The notes under the pieces are model-generated. The model was given only the letters and a program-made list of their open reading frames with translations, did no database searches and had not been told where the DNA came from. Source: Tenggerimyces sp963762635 (GTDB lineage Bacteria; Actinomycetota; Actinomycetes; Propionibacteriales; Actinopolymorphaceae). Taken from it: a stretch of 64,000 nt of DNA. Position numbers and translations under genes: made by a program. This document shows, piece after piece, positions 25,188-32,768 of this stretch. Position 1 is the stretch's first letter, and the number at the start of each line of letters is the position of its first letter. The stretch covers positions 120,672 through 184,671 of the forward strand of contig CAVXLQ010000022.1 in the NCBI GenBank assembly GCA_963762635.1, given 5' to 3'.

Positions 25188-27356
25188 CTACGTCGCGAAC
25201 CGTCGGCTGAGGGCACGAAGCACACGAGAGCGGCCGTGGTTGGGGACGGTCCAGACGGGGTGGCCGCGAAGGTCCCAGCGGGCGAGGAGGGTGTTGGCGG
25301 CGAGCAGGCCGCTCGTCGCCGCACGTTCCATCAACGCCACGGGGAGATCCACGCGTACGTGGTCGCCGGCGAGCAGCACCCGCGGGTCGTCGGTCGTGAT
25401 CGAGGGGCGGTGGGCGAAGCCGTCGACCGCGAAGAGCGGGCAGTCCGCGCGCAGCTCGTGCCGTTCGTCGAGGATGCGCGCCGCGGCCGTCTCGGGGTAG
25501 ACCCGGTGCAGCGCGTCGAGCAGGTCGCGTTGCACCGACGGGAGGTCGTGGTCGTACGGCAGCGCGTAGGCGTGCAGCTCGACCACCGAGCCGCCCGTCG
25601 CCTCCGCCCAGCGGCGTGCCTCGCCCTCGTACTGGTTCAGCACCGACACGTTGTCCAGGGGACCGAAGCGCGCCGTGCCGACGAACGGGTCGCGAGGCAC
25701 CGGACGGTCAAGCCAGTAACGCGAAACGAGGAACGGGGGAGCGGAGCGGAGACTGTCAACCCGCGGTTGCCAGGTCCCTGGCTCCATCGACCGAAGCCCG
25801 GCGACGTCCACGGCGACCACCACGGCGTCCGCGTCCAACGACGCGACCGAGTCGACCGCCGTCCCGGTGTGGACCTGCGCGCCGAGCCCCTCGAGGTACG
25901 TACCAAGTCGCGACCACCACGGGAACGGCTCGGCCGGAACGTCGAACAGCAGACCCTCCGACGAGCCGAGGAAGTACAGGTGGAACATCGTCACGAGCTC
26001 CGCCGCCGACAGCATGTCCGGATCGGCGAAGAAGCTCCGCGAGAACACCGAGAACGCCAGATCTCTCGCGGCAGAAGGGAATCCGATCCGCCGCAGGAAC
26101 TCGTCGGCCGAGAGCGAGTCGTACCGCTCGTACACCTCGGGCACGGACACGTCGACGAGTGGCAACGCGTTCCGCGGCCGCAGCCCTCGCAGGTCGCGGG
26201 CCGACACGGTCGGGCTCGATGCCATGAACGCCGCGGCGTTGAGCGGCGGCACCCGCGGCAGCTTGGCGAAGCTGTCCCGCGTCCCGTTCGCGTGGAGCAG
26301 CGGATAGTCGTTCACCGCGACGAGCTGGTCGAGCGCCGGGTCGACGCGTCGCAGCAGCGCACGCAGATTGTAGTACTGGCGGAAGAACGCGTGGAACCCG
26401 CGCGTCATCGTGACGACCGAGCCGTCCCGCAGCGTCGTCGGCCAGCCGCCGGCGCGACCGCCGAGGTACGCCTCCCGCTCGTACAGGGAGACCTTGACGC
26501 CGCGCTCCGCCAGCGCGACGGCGGCGGACAGCCCCGCGATACCGCCGCCCACGACGGCCACCCGCGGGGGTGCGTCAGCCGAAGCGCGTCCTGGCGAGGC
26601 CGGCAGCATCACGGCCTTGTGGTCCCGCCGTTCCTCCCGAACGAGTGGCGCCTCGCTCGCCTCCACCGGGCGCTTGCCGACGAACGTGTGCACGACCCCG
26701 CGCTGCCATCCGGAGACGGGCAGCACGCGCACGTCGCCGAAGCCCGCCCGCCGAAGGCGGGAGGAGAACGCCGACACGCCGTCGAACGCGAGCACGCTCC
26801 GCCAGAGATAGCGGTACAACGTCGCGTCGCCCGACAACGCCGCGCCGGCCGGGATGATCACGCTCCAGCAGACGGCGTGCCAGATCGCCTTGGCAGCAAG
26901 GGAGTCCGCGACGGAGTACTCGTGGATCGCGAGCGCTGCCCCGGGCTTCAGCAACGAGTGCAGCGAGGCGAGCACCTGGTCAGCCGAGGGGACGTTGCGG
27001 ATCAGGTAGGCGGCGAGGATGCCGTCGAACGGCCCACGGATGCCGGCCTCCGCCAGAGCCTCTGCCCGAGCGTGCACGAACCGTACGTTCGCCGGCCACA
27101 CCTTGGCGCGCGCCTGCTCGAGCATCCCGGCCGACGCGTCCACCGCCACGATCTCCGCCCGCGGAGCGACGGCGAGCAGCGCAGCCGTCGACGCGCCCGT
27201 TCCACATCCCAGGTCCAGCAACCGCAGCCCGGATCCGTCACCGGACAGGCCGAGCCGACGCGCGGACAGCCGCAGGTGCTCGTGGTAGCCGGGGTTCGCG
27301 CCCACCAACCGGTCGTACGCCGCGGCCGCTCGGTCGAACTCCTCGGGCACCCTCAC
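25188..27356 (-). CDS. crtU: Methyltransferase fused to isorenieratene synthase-type carotenoid desaturase/methylase
   Basis: 722 aa in one uninterrupted frame from a GTG at 27356 that overlaps the permease stop (GTGA). Residues about 1-235 are a class I SAM methyltransferase (LLDLGCGTGAST, DASAGML, ILAAYLIRNVPS), resembling CrtT. After a linker, residues about 260-722 are a CrtU-type flavoprotein: dinucleotide fold VAVVGGGIAGLSAAVAL, GGRAGGW, GFHAFFRQYYNLRALL, FSVFSRSFFADP, LYFLGSSEGLLFDVP and the C-terminal FAD region LLAGDHVRVDLP. CrtU converts beta-carotene end groups into aromatic phi rings in Streptomyces. The function is inferred from this similarity. In S. griseus crtT and crtU are separate neighbours; here they are joined. 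No crtE/B/I/Y genes are in the window. Confidence 0.82.
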   Translation of the reverse strand: MRVPEEFDRAAAAYDRLVGANPGYHEHLRLSARRLGLSGDGSGLRLLDLGCGTGASTAALLAVAPRAEIVAVDASAGMLEQARAKVWPANVRFVHARAEALAEAGIRGPFDGILAAYLIRNVPSADQVLASLHSLLKPGAALAIHEYSVADSLAAKAIWHAVCWSVIIPAGAALSGDATLYRYLWRSVLAFDGVSAFSSRLRRAGFGDVRVLPVSGWQRGVVHTFVGKRPVEASEAPLVREERRDHKAVMLPASPGRASADAPPRVAVVGGGIAGLSAAVALAERGVKVSLYEREAYLGGRAGGWPTTLRDGSVVTMTRGFHAFFRQYYNLRALLRRVDPALDQLVAVNDYPLLHANGTRDSFAKLPRVPPLNAAAFMASSPTVSARDLRGLRPRNALPLVDVSVPEVYERYDSLSADEFLRRIGFPSAARDLAFSVFSRSFFADPDMLSAAELVTMFHLYFLGSSEGLLFDVPAEPFPWWSRLGTYLEGLGAQVHTGTAVDSVASLDADAVVVAVDVAGLRSMEPGTWQPRVDSLRSAPPFLVSRYWLDRPVPRDPFVGTARFGPLDNVSVLNQYEGEARRWAEATGGSVVELHAYALPYDHDLPSVQRDLLDALHRVYPETAAARILDERHELRADCPLFAVDGFAHRPSITTDDPRVLLAGDHVRVDLPVALMERAATSGLLAANTLLARWDLRGHPVWTVPNHGRSRVLRALSRRFAT

Positions 27357-28156
27357 AGCCGCGACCCGAGCCGCTCCCGCGCGAGCGAGCGCGAGCCGAT
27401 CCACACGAACAGCACGGCCAGGCACCACAACACCACGCCGACGACGATCACCAGCAGCCGGTTGAGGAAGACCAGCCCGGAGAACTGCCCCACGATGATG
27501 AACACCAAGGGCAGAACGGAAACGCCCGCGATCTGCTGCGCGCCCTGGATCGTCCGCGTCCGCGCCGAGATCACCAACGACAACGCGAGCGCCGCGCCGG
27601 ACAGCGAGGGGCCGAGCCACAGCACCAGCAAGAGCCAGTTGACAGTCGGTAGGAACGGGCCGCCGATCGAGGACCACAGCATGACGTCGGAGACGATCAG
27701 GTAGATCAGAGTGCCGCCGAAGAGGACGGTGTACGCGGGGATCAGCGCGACGAGCAGCTTCGCGACGAGCAGGTCGCGGTCGTTGACCGGCGCGAGCAGC
27801 AGGCCCTCCAGCGTGCCGCGTTCGCGTTCGCCGGCGACCGCGTCGGTCGCGATCACCTGCGCCACGATCAGCGGGACGACGAGGGTCAACGGGGGCAGCA
27901 GCGAACCGAGGACGAGACCGGCGAGCCGCGGCCCGGACGACGGCGGCAGGTCGCGGACGATCTCCGGCGGCACGGTCTTGAGCAGGTCGGCGAGGTCGCG
28001 CGGCGGAAGCTCGAGCTGGGCGATGAAGCCGGCCAGGATGGGGAGGACGAGCACGAACAGCACCGGCATCACGATCATCGGCACGACCACGGCCTTGCTG
28101 CGCCCGACCACCGCGAGGTCGCGCCGCACGATCGCCCGGATCGCTCGCCAGTTCAT
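27353..28156 (-). CDS. ABC-2 type transporter permease
   Basis: 267 aa integral membrane protein with about six membrane segments (residues about 25-45, 100-118, 143-165, 170-195, 210-230, 233-252). The N-terminal MNWRAIRAIVRRDLAVVGRSKAVVVPMIVMPVLF and the motif ATDAVAGERERGTLEGLLLAPVNDRDLLVAKLL are typical of ABC-2/NatB-like exporters. It forms an exporter with the ATPase encoded upstream (4-bp overlap). Overlap with the methyltransferase-CrtU start is also 4 bp. The substrate is unknown. Confidence 0.9.
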   Translation of the reverse strand: MNWRAIRAIVRRDLAVVGRSKAVVVPMIVMPVLFVLVLPILAGFIAQLELPPRDLADLLKTVPPEIVRDLPPSSGPRLAGLVLGSLLPPLTLVVPLIVAQVIATDAVAGERERGTLEGLLLAPVNDRDLLVAKLLVALIPAYTVLFGGTLIYLIVSDVMLWSSIGGPFLPTVNWLLLVLWLGPSLSGAALALSLVISARTRTIQGAQQIAGVSVLPLVFIIVGQFSGLVFLNRLLVIVVGVVLWCLAVLFVWIGSRSLARERLGSRL

Positions 28157-29118
28157 GCCGGCCGTCCCGCGTACAGCGCGAGGTAGACGTCCTCGAGGCT
28201 GGGCTCGAACGGGCGGACGCCGTAGATGCGTACTCCCGCCGCGGCGAGCGAGCTGACCACCTCGGGCAGCTGGTGGCGGGGGAGTCCACGGCCACGGAGG
28301 ACGGTGCTGCCGTTCGGTCCAGGCACGACCTCGACCGCGTCCGCGCCCACGGCCTTCGCGAGGAGGTCCCGCGCTGTCTCGGCATCCTCGCGGGCGACCT
28401 CGAGCTCGACCGCCGCGGCCGCCAGCTGCGCGCTGAGCTCGGCAGGTGTGCCGGCGGCGGCGACCCGACCGTGGTCGAGCACGACGACGCGGTCACAGAG
28501 CAGCTGCGCCTCGACGAGGTCGTGCGTGCAGAGCACGACAGTCCGCCCGGCGTCGCGGGACAGGCTGGCGATGAGCTCGCGAACCATCCGTACAGCAAGG
28601 GGATCCAGCTGCGCCGACGGCTCGTCGAGCAGCAGTACCTCGGGCTCCGGCAGCAACACGCGAGCGAGCGCTAGGCGTTGCCGCATGCCGGCGCTGAAGC
28701 CCTCGACCCGGTCCTCGGCGCGGTCGGTGAGGTCGAAGTCCGCCAACGAGCGTTCGATCCGTTCGTTCAGACCGTCGCGCGGAACGCCGAACAGCTCGGC
28801 CGCGAAGCGCAGGTTGGCCCGCGCGGTGAGCCGCAGGTCGAGGAACGGACCGGTGGGCAGCACGCCGAGCCTTCGTCGTACGGCCACGCCGTCGGCGACC
28901 GGGTCCTGGCCGTCGACGCGCACCTGGCCCTTCGTCGGCGTGAGGACGCCGGCGATGAGGCGGACGACGGTGGTCTTGCCCGCGCCGTTGTGGCCGAGCA
29001 GGCCGAGCACCTCGCCGCGCTCGATCGACAGCGTCACCCCGTCGACGGCGCGCACGAGGCCGTTCTGCGCGCGGCCCTTGGTGTCGAACGTGCGGTGCAC
29101 GTCGGCGAGCTCGATCAC
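28153..29118 (-). CDS. ABC transporter ATP-binding protein (ABC-2 exporter, NatA/DrrA-like)
   Basis: 321 aa from the GTG at 29118, which overlaps the corA stop by 4 bp. Walker A is GHNGAGKTT (about residues 41-49), signature FSAGMRQRLALAR, Walker B VLLLDEPSAQLD and H-loop LCTHDL. A C-terminal extension of about 100 residues ending in EPSLEDVYLALYAGRPA is typical of DrrA/NatA-type subunits. It energises the permease encoded next. The long upstream open frame is a shadow of corA and is not part of the gene. Confidence 0.93.
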   Translation of the reverse strand: MIELADVHRTFDTKGRAQNGLVRAVDGVTLSIERGEVLGLLGHNGAGKTTVVRLIAGVLTPTKGQVRVDGQDPVADGVAVRRRLGVLPTGPFLDLRLTARANLRFAAELFGVPRDGLNERIERSLADFDLTDRAEDRVEGFSAGMRQRLALARVLLPEPEVLLLDEPSAQLDPLAVRMVRELIASLSRDAGRTVVLCTHDLVEAQLLCDRVVVLDHGRVAAAGTPAELSAQLAAAAVELEVAREDAETARDLLAKAVGADAVEVVPGPNGSTVLRGRGLPRHQLPEVVSSLAAAGVRIYGVRPFEPSLEDVYLALYAGRPA

Positions 29119-30098
29119 AGCCACTTCTTCGCCTTGAGGAAGCGGTAGACGCCGTAGCAGGCGACGGCCATCACGAGCATCACGAGCGGGTAGCCGATGG
29201 GCCATTGGAGCTCGGGCATGTGCACGAAGTTCATGCCGTAGACGCCGGCGATCATCGTGGGAACGGCGACGATCGCGGCGGCGGCGGAGATCTTGCGGAC
29301 GTCCTCGTTCTGCTGGACGCCGACGCGGGCGAGGTGGGCCGAAAGCGCGGACGTGAGCAGCTCGTCGAGCGACTCGGCGTACTCCGCGAGCTTCTGGACG
29401 TGCTCGGAGACGCTGCGGAAGAACGGCGCGGCGTTGTCGGGGACCAGGCTGACGCTTCCGTCGGCGAGCCTCGTCATCGGCTCGACGAGTGGGCGGGACG
29501 CCTTGCGGAAGCGGAGCAACTCGCGCTTGACACGGTAGATCGCGTTGGCGTTGTCGGTCCGTTCGTCGGAGAACACGGACTGCTCGACGTCGTCCGCGTC
29601 GGTCTCGAGCTCGGCCGTGACGTCGGCGTACGAGTCGACGACGTGGTCGCAGATCGCGTAGAGGATGCCGGCCGGGCCGTGGCCGAGCAGGCTCGCCTTC
29701 TGCTCGAGGTCGGCCCGGATGTCGCCGAGCTGGCTGCCCTCGCCGTGGCGAACGGTGACGATGAAGTTGGCGCCCAGGAAGATGTAGAGCTCGCCGTTCT
29801 CGACCGTGGAGTGGCCCGGGTCGTACCAGAGCGTCTTGAGCGAGAGCAGCAGCATGTCGTCGTACAGGTCGAGCTTCGGCCGTTCCCGCGCGTGCATGGC
29901 GTCCTCGACGGCCAGCCGATGCAGGTCGAACGCCCGCGCGACCTCGTCGAGCTCGTCCTCGGTGGGCTCGACGAGCCCGATCCAGCAGAACGCGTCGTCG
30001 GACTGCTCGATCCGCGCGACGGCACTCCGGACGTCGGGCGCGGTCTCGACCCGCCTGCCGTCGAGGTAGACCCCGGAGTCCACGATCACGCCCCCCAT
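29115..30098 (-). CDS. corA: CorA-family magnesium/divalent cation channel
   Basis: 327 aa. A large N-terminal cytoplasmic domain with long helices (residues about 1-265) is followed by two membrane segments; the selectivity motif YGMNF is at the end of the first. The C-terminal charged tail FLKAKKWL is typical. The protein forms pentameric Mg2+/Co2+ channels in the inner membrane. It is the first gene of a run of four overlapping genes ending in methyltransferase-CrtU. Its upstream region contains several palindromic repeats rather than an obvious promoter or M-box riboswitch. Confidence 0.93.
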   Translation of the reverse strand: MGGVIVDSGVYLDGRRVETAPDVRSAVARIEQSDDAFCWIGLVEPTEDELDEVARAFDLHRLAVEDAMHARERPKLDLYDDMLLLSLKTLWYDPGHSTVENGELYIFLGANFIVTVRHGEGSQLGDIRADLEQKASLLGHGPAGILYAICDHVVDSYADVTAELETDADDVEQSVFSDERTDNANAIYRVKRELLRFRKASRPLVEPMTRLADGSVSLVPDNAAPFFRSVSEHVQKLAEYAESLDELLTSALSAHLARVGVQQNEDVRKISAAAAIVAVPTMIAGVYGMNFVHMPELQWPIGYPLVMLVMAVACYGVYRFLKAKKWL

Positions 30099-30141
30099 TG
30101 TGGTCGACCACCCCTGAACAGACCCGCTACCCCACGCCGAA

Positions 30142-30193
30142 CGACTTGTTGGACGGCTGTCGCCTTCTAAGCCGACAGCCGTCCAACAAGTCG
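30142..30193 (+). repeat. Interspersed palindromic repeat, copy 2 (perfect 21-bp stem)
   Basis: Arms at 30142-30162 and 30173-30193 are perfect 21-nt inverted repeats around a 10-nt loop (CCTTCTAAGC). It shares TTGTTGGAC...GTCCAACAA and the TCTAAG loop with the other copies, but its inner stem differs, with both strands changed so that pairing is kept. It lies 44 bp upstream of the corA start. Confidence 0.85.
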
Positions 30194-30267
30194 ACGGGTG
30201 AACAAGCCAACAAGTCCCGAGCCGACCTCACCTCGCGCCGCAACCACACTCCGATCGTCGCCACGCC

Positions 30268-30358
30268 GGTCACATCCGCCCCCGTCCGGCGGAGTTGTTG
30301 GACGAATCTCGGGATAGAGGCCGACAGCTGTCCAACAACTCGCCCCAGGGCGTCGCGG
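30268..30358 (-). repeat. 90-bp direct repeat unit A containing palindromic repeat copy 3
   Basis: This unit is nearly identical to 30501-30590, with a handful of differences. Its core hairpin (30292-30341) has a 12-bp perfect outer stem GAGTTGTTGGAC/GTCCAACAACTC, an imperfect inner part and the loop motif GATAGAGGCCGA. It is in the opposite orientation to copy 2. Confidence 0.8.
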
Positions 30359-30402
30359 TTGCCGCTCCACCCGCCACGCTCCCCGTCCGTCCCCGCATCG
30401 TG

Positions 30403-30472
30403 ACTTCACCCACGAAAGGGGCGTTCCGAGGGGCTCCGAACACCCTCGGAACGCCCCCCTCATGGGTAAAGT
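30403..30472. repeat. Hairpin with perfect 15-bp core between the two direct repeats
   Basis: Core arms at 30418-30432 and 30443-30457 pair perfectly around a 10-nt loop. Pairing continues imperfectly outward (ACCCACGAAA against CCTCATGGGT) to about 30 bp in total. It resembles the GAATGAGGGCGT hairpin at 35860. It lies in a divergent intergenic region, so a terminator role is not obvious. Confidence 0.65.
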
Positions 30473-30500
30473 GCGGCGCCCATCCGACGCAACTCGCAAC

Positions 30501-30590
30501 GGTCACATCCGCACCCCTCCGGCGGAGTTGTTGGACGAATCTCGGGATAGAGGCCGAAAGCTGTCCAACAACTCGCCCGGGGCGTCGCGG
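30501..30590 (-). repeat. 90-bp direct repeat unit B containing palindromic repeat copy 4
   Basis: Second copy of the unit at 30268-30358; its core hairpin is at 30525-30574. One stem base differs from unit A (CCGAAAGC for CCGACAGC). It ends 41 bp before the phosphomutase-family ATG, so the promoter of the mshC block must overlap or follow it. Together with the other repeats it fills the 533-bp gap between corA and that gene; nothing else was seen there. Confidence 0.8.
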
Positions 30591-30631
30591 CGGGCGTGGG
30601 TGGGTTGGCGTGCGTCTGTAGGCTCGCCGGC

Positions 30632-31351
30632 ATGGCGACGTTGCTGCTTGTCCGCCACGGTCGGACGAAGGCCAACGCCGATGGAGTGCTGGCTGGTTGG
30701 ACGCCCGGGGTGGGGTTGGACGACATCGGCCGAGGGCAGGCCGAGACTCTCGCGACGAGGCTCGCGGGCATCCCGTTGGCTGCCCTCGTCGCGAGCCCGC
30801 TCGACCGCTGCCAGGAGACCGCGAAGGCTCTGGGCGGCATCGACGGACGTCCCGAGCTGGTGACCGACGACAGGCTCGGCGAGGCGAAGTACGGCGACTG
30901 GCAGGGCGAGAAGCTCAGCAAGCTCGCCAAGGAGCCGCTCTGGAAGATCGTCCAGCAGAACCCCAGCGGCGTCGTCTTCCCCGGCGAGGGCGGTGAGTCG
31001 CTCCGCGCGATGTGGGACCGCTCCGTCGACGCCGTCCGCGAGTGGGACGCCAAGGTCGAGGCGGAGCACGGCCCGGACGCGATCTGGGCCGCGGTCAGCC
31101 ACGGCGACGTGATCAAGGCGATCGTCGCCGATGCGCTCGGGCTGCACCTGGACCAGTTCCAGCGGATCATGGTCGACCCCTGCTCTGTGTCGATCGTCCG
31201 CTATACGCCGCTTCGTCCGTTCGTGATCAAGGTCAACGACACCGGCAGCGATCTCGCCGCTCTCGTCCCCAAGAAGCCCCGGAAACGCCGCTCCAAGGCG
31301 CCGAGCCGAGATTCGGACGCGCCGGTCGGCGGCGGAGCCGGGACCGCGTAG
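30632..31351 (+). CDS. Histidine phosphatase family protein (MSMEG_4193-type putative phosphomutase)
   Basis: 239 aa from the ATG at 30632 (MATLLLVRHGRTKANADG); upstream in-frame codons lie in the repeat. The phosphoglycerate mutase-like catalytic histidine is in LVRHGRT and the second in AAVSHGDV, with the conserved arginine in SPLDRCQET. This subfamily is found almost exclusively next to mshC in actinobacteria. Exact reaction unknown. The C-terminus is basic (KKPRKRRSKAPSR). First gene of a four-gene run with DUF3090, SCO1664-family and mshC. Confidence 0.93.
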   Translation: MATLLLVRHGRTKANADGVLAGWTPGVGLDDIGRGQAETLATRLAGIPLAALVASPLDRCQETAKALGGIDGRPELVTDDRLGEAKYGDWQGEKLSKLAKEPLWKIVQQNPSGVVFPGEGGESLRAMWDRSVDAVREWDAKVEAEHGPDAIWAAVSHGDVIKAIVADALGLHLDQFQRIMVDPCSVSIVRYTPLRPFVIKVNDTGSDLAALVPKKPRKRRSKAPSRDSDAPVGGGAGTA

Positions 31352-31361
31352 GGTCGTATCC

Positions 31362-31937
31362 ATGACGCGCGTCGTCCACCTACACGACATGCCTGAGCGT
31401 TTCGTGGCCGGAACGGTCGGAGATCCCGGGCAGCGTAGTTTCTATCTGCAGGCCCGTTCGAGCGACCAGATCACCACGGTCGCGCTGGAGAAGGAGCAGG
31501 TCAGCATCCTCGCCGAGCGCGTCGATGCGATGCTCGACGAGGTCTTGCGCCTCACCGGTGGCCGGGCCGTGATTCCCGCGGTCGTGCCGACCGACCTCGA
31601 CGACGACAATCCGCTCGAGCAGCCGATCATCGAGGAGTTCCGCGTCGGCACGCTGCGCCTGGCCTGGGACAGCGACCAGGAACGGGTCGTGATCGAGGCG
31701 TACGAGGTCACCGAGGAGGAGGCCGACCCGCCGCCTCCCGTCGAGGAGGACCCGGACGCCGAGGGGCCGGAGACGTTGGTCGTCCGGATCACCGGCGCCC
31801 AGGCCCGCGCGTTCGTACGCCGGTCGCTCGCCCTCGTCTCGCAGGGCCGGCCGCCGTGCCCGTTCTGCGGCGGGCCGCTCGACCCCGACGGGCACCTGTG
31901 CCCGCGGCAGAACGGCTACCGCCGGACCGAGCTGTAA
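31362..31937 (+). CDS. DUF3090 family protein
   Basis: 191 aa. Conserved actinobacterial protein of unknown function, recognised from MTRVVHLHDMPERFVAGTVGDPGQRSFYLQA and the C-terminal zinc-ribbon-like CPFCGGPLDPDGHLCPRQNG (cysteines at about 163, 166 and 177). It starts 10 nt after the phosphomutase-like gene and ends 10 nt before the SCO1664-family gene. The constant association with mshC suggests a role related to mycothiol or cysteine metabolism, but no activity is known to me. Confidence 0.93.
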   Translation: MTRVVHLHDMPERFVAGTVGDPGQRSFYLQARSSDQITTVALEKEQVSILAERVDAMLDEVLRLTGGRAVIPAVVPTDLDDDNPLEQPIIEEFRVGTLRLAWDSDQERVVIEAYEVTEEEADPPPPVEEDPDAEGPETLVVRITGAQARAFVRRSLALVSQGRPPCPFCGGPLDPDGHLCPRQNGYRRTEL

Positions 31938-31947
31938 CGAGCGGACG

Positions 31948-32748
31948 ATGGAATCCCTGGACCAGGCGGACGCACTGCGCCTGCTGCAGCAGGGCGACCT
32001 CTCGATCGAGGGTCGCCTGGTCGCGGCGTCGAACGCGACGTTCTACTGCTCCCTGACGATGGACGGCGTGCAGGCCGCCGCTGTCTACAAGCCGGTACGC
32101 GGCGAGCGGCCGCTGTGGGACTTCCCGAACGGCACGCTCGCGCAGCGCGAGGTGGCGACGTACCTGCTCTCCGCGGCGTCCGGCTGGAACCTCGTGCCTC
32201 CAACGGTGCTCCGCGACGGGCCGCTCGGCGAGGGCATGGCGCAGCTGTGGATCGAGCCGTCGTCCGACGTGGAGATGATCGACATCGTGCCCCGCGCCTC
32301 GGTGAAGCCGGGATGGCGGCACGTGCTGGACGCGTTCGACTCCGACGGCGACGAGATCAGCCTGGTGCACGCGGAGAACGAGGACCTGCGCCGGCTCGCT
32401 GTCTTCGACTCGGTGGTCAACAACGCCGACCGCAAGGGCGGGCACGTGCTCGTGGACGAGCTGCAGCGGGTGTTCGCGGTCGACCACGGGTTGTGCTTCC
32501 ACGAGGAGGACAAGCTGCGGACCGTGCTCTGGGGGTGGGCGGGCGAGCCCATGCCGGAGGAGTACGGCGAGGTGCTGGAGAAGCTCGAGTGCGACCTCTC
32601 CGGCCCGGTCGGCGGCGGGCTGCGCAAGCTGATCCACCGTGACGAGCTGGACGCGTTGCGTACCCGCATCCAGCGGCTGCGGCTCTATCCCGTCTTTCCT
32701 GAGCGGGGTGGCGACGGCTGGCCATCGATTCCCTGGCCGGTTTTCTAG
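31948..32748 (+). CDS. SCO1664 family protein (kinase-like fold)
   Basis: 266 aa. Conserved actinobacterial family, part of the mshC neighbourhood. The segment AAAVYKPVRGERPLWDFPNGTLAQREVATYLLS with its lysine, and DSVVNNADRKGGHVLV...FAVDHGLCFH with DRKGGH and the DHG motif, match the phosphatidylinositol 3/4-kinase-like or HipA-like ATP-binding fold. The target is unknown. Start at ATG 31948; 20 nt separate it from mshC. Confidence 0.92.
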   Translation: MESLDQADALRLLQQGDLSIEGRLVAASNATFYCSLTMDGVQAAAVYKPVRGERPLWDFPNGTLAQREVATYLLSAASGWNLVPPTVLRDGPLGEGMAQLWIEPSSDVEMIDIVPRASVKPGWRHVLDAFDSDGDEISLVHAENEDLRRLAVFDSVVNNADRKGGHVLVDELQRVFAVDHGLCFHEEDKLRTVLWGWAGEPMPEEYGEVLEKLECDLSGPVGGGLRKLIHRDELDALRTRIQRLRLYPVFPERGGDGWPSIPWPVF

Positions 32749-32768
32749 CGCCCGATAGGCTTCGAGGC

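Noticed and set aside
27357..28598. Upstream extension of the methyltransferase-CrtU frame to 1136 codons
   Set aside because: The extension runs antiframe through the ABC permease and ATPase genes and is low-complexity; the GTG at 27356 with the GTGA overlap is the sensible start.
29115..30300. Mg2+ riboswitch (M-box) upstream of corA
   Set aside because: The region is taken up by TTGTTGGAC-type palindromes that also occur at unrelated genes; no M-box features were recognised.
30099..30631. CRISPR array, because of repeated about 50-bp units
   Set aside because: Units are palindromic, few, unevenly spaced, in both orientations, and no cas genes are near.
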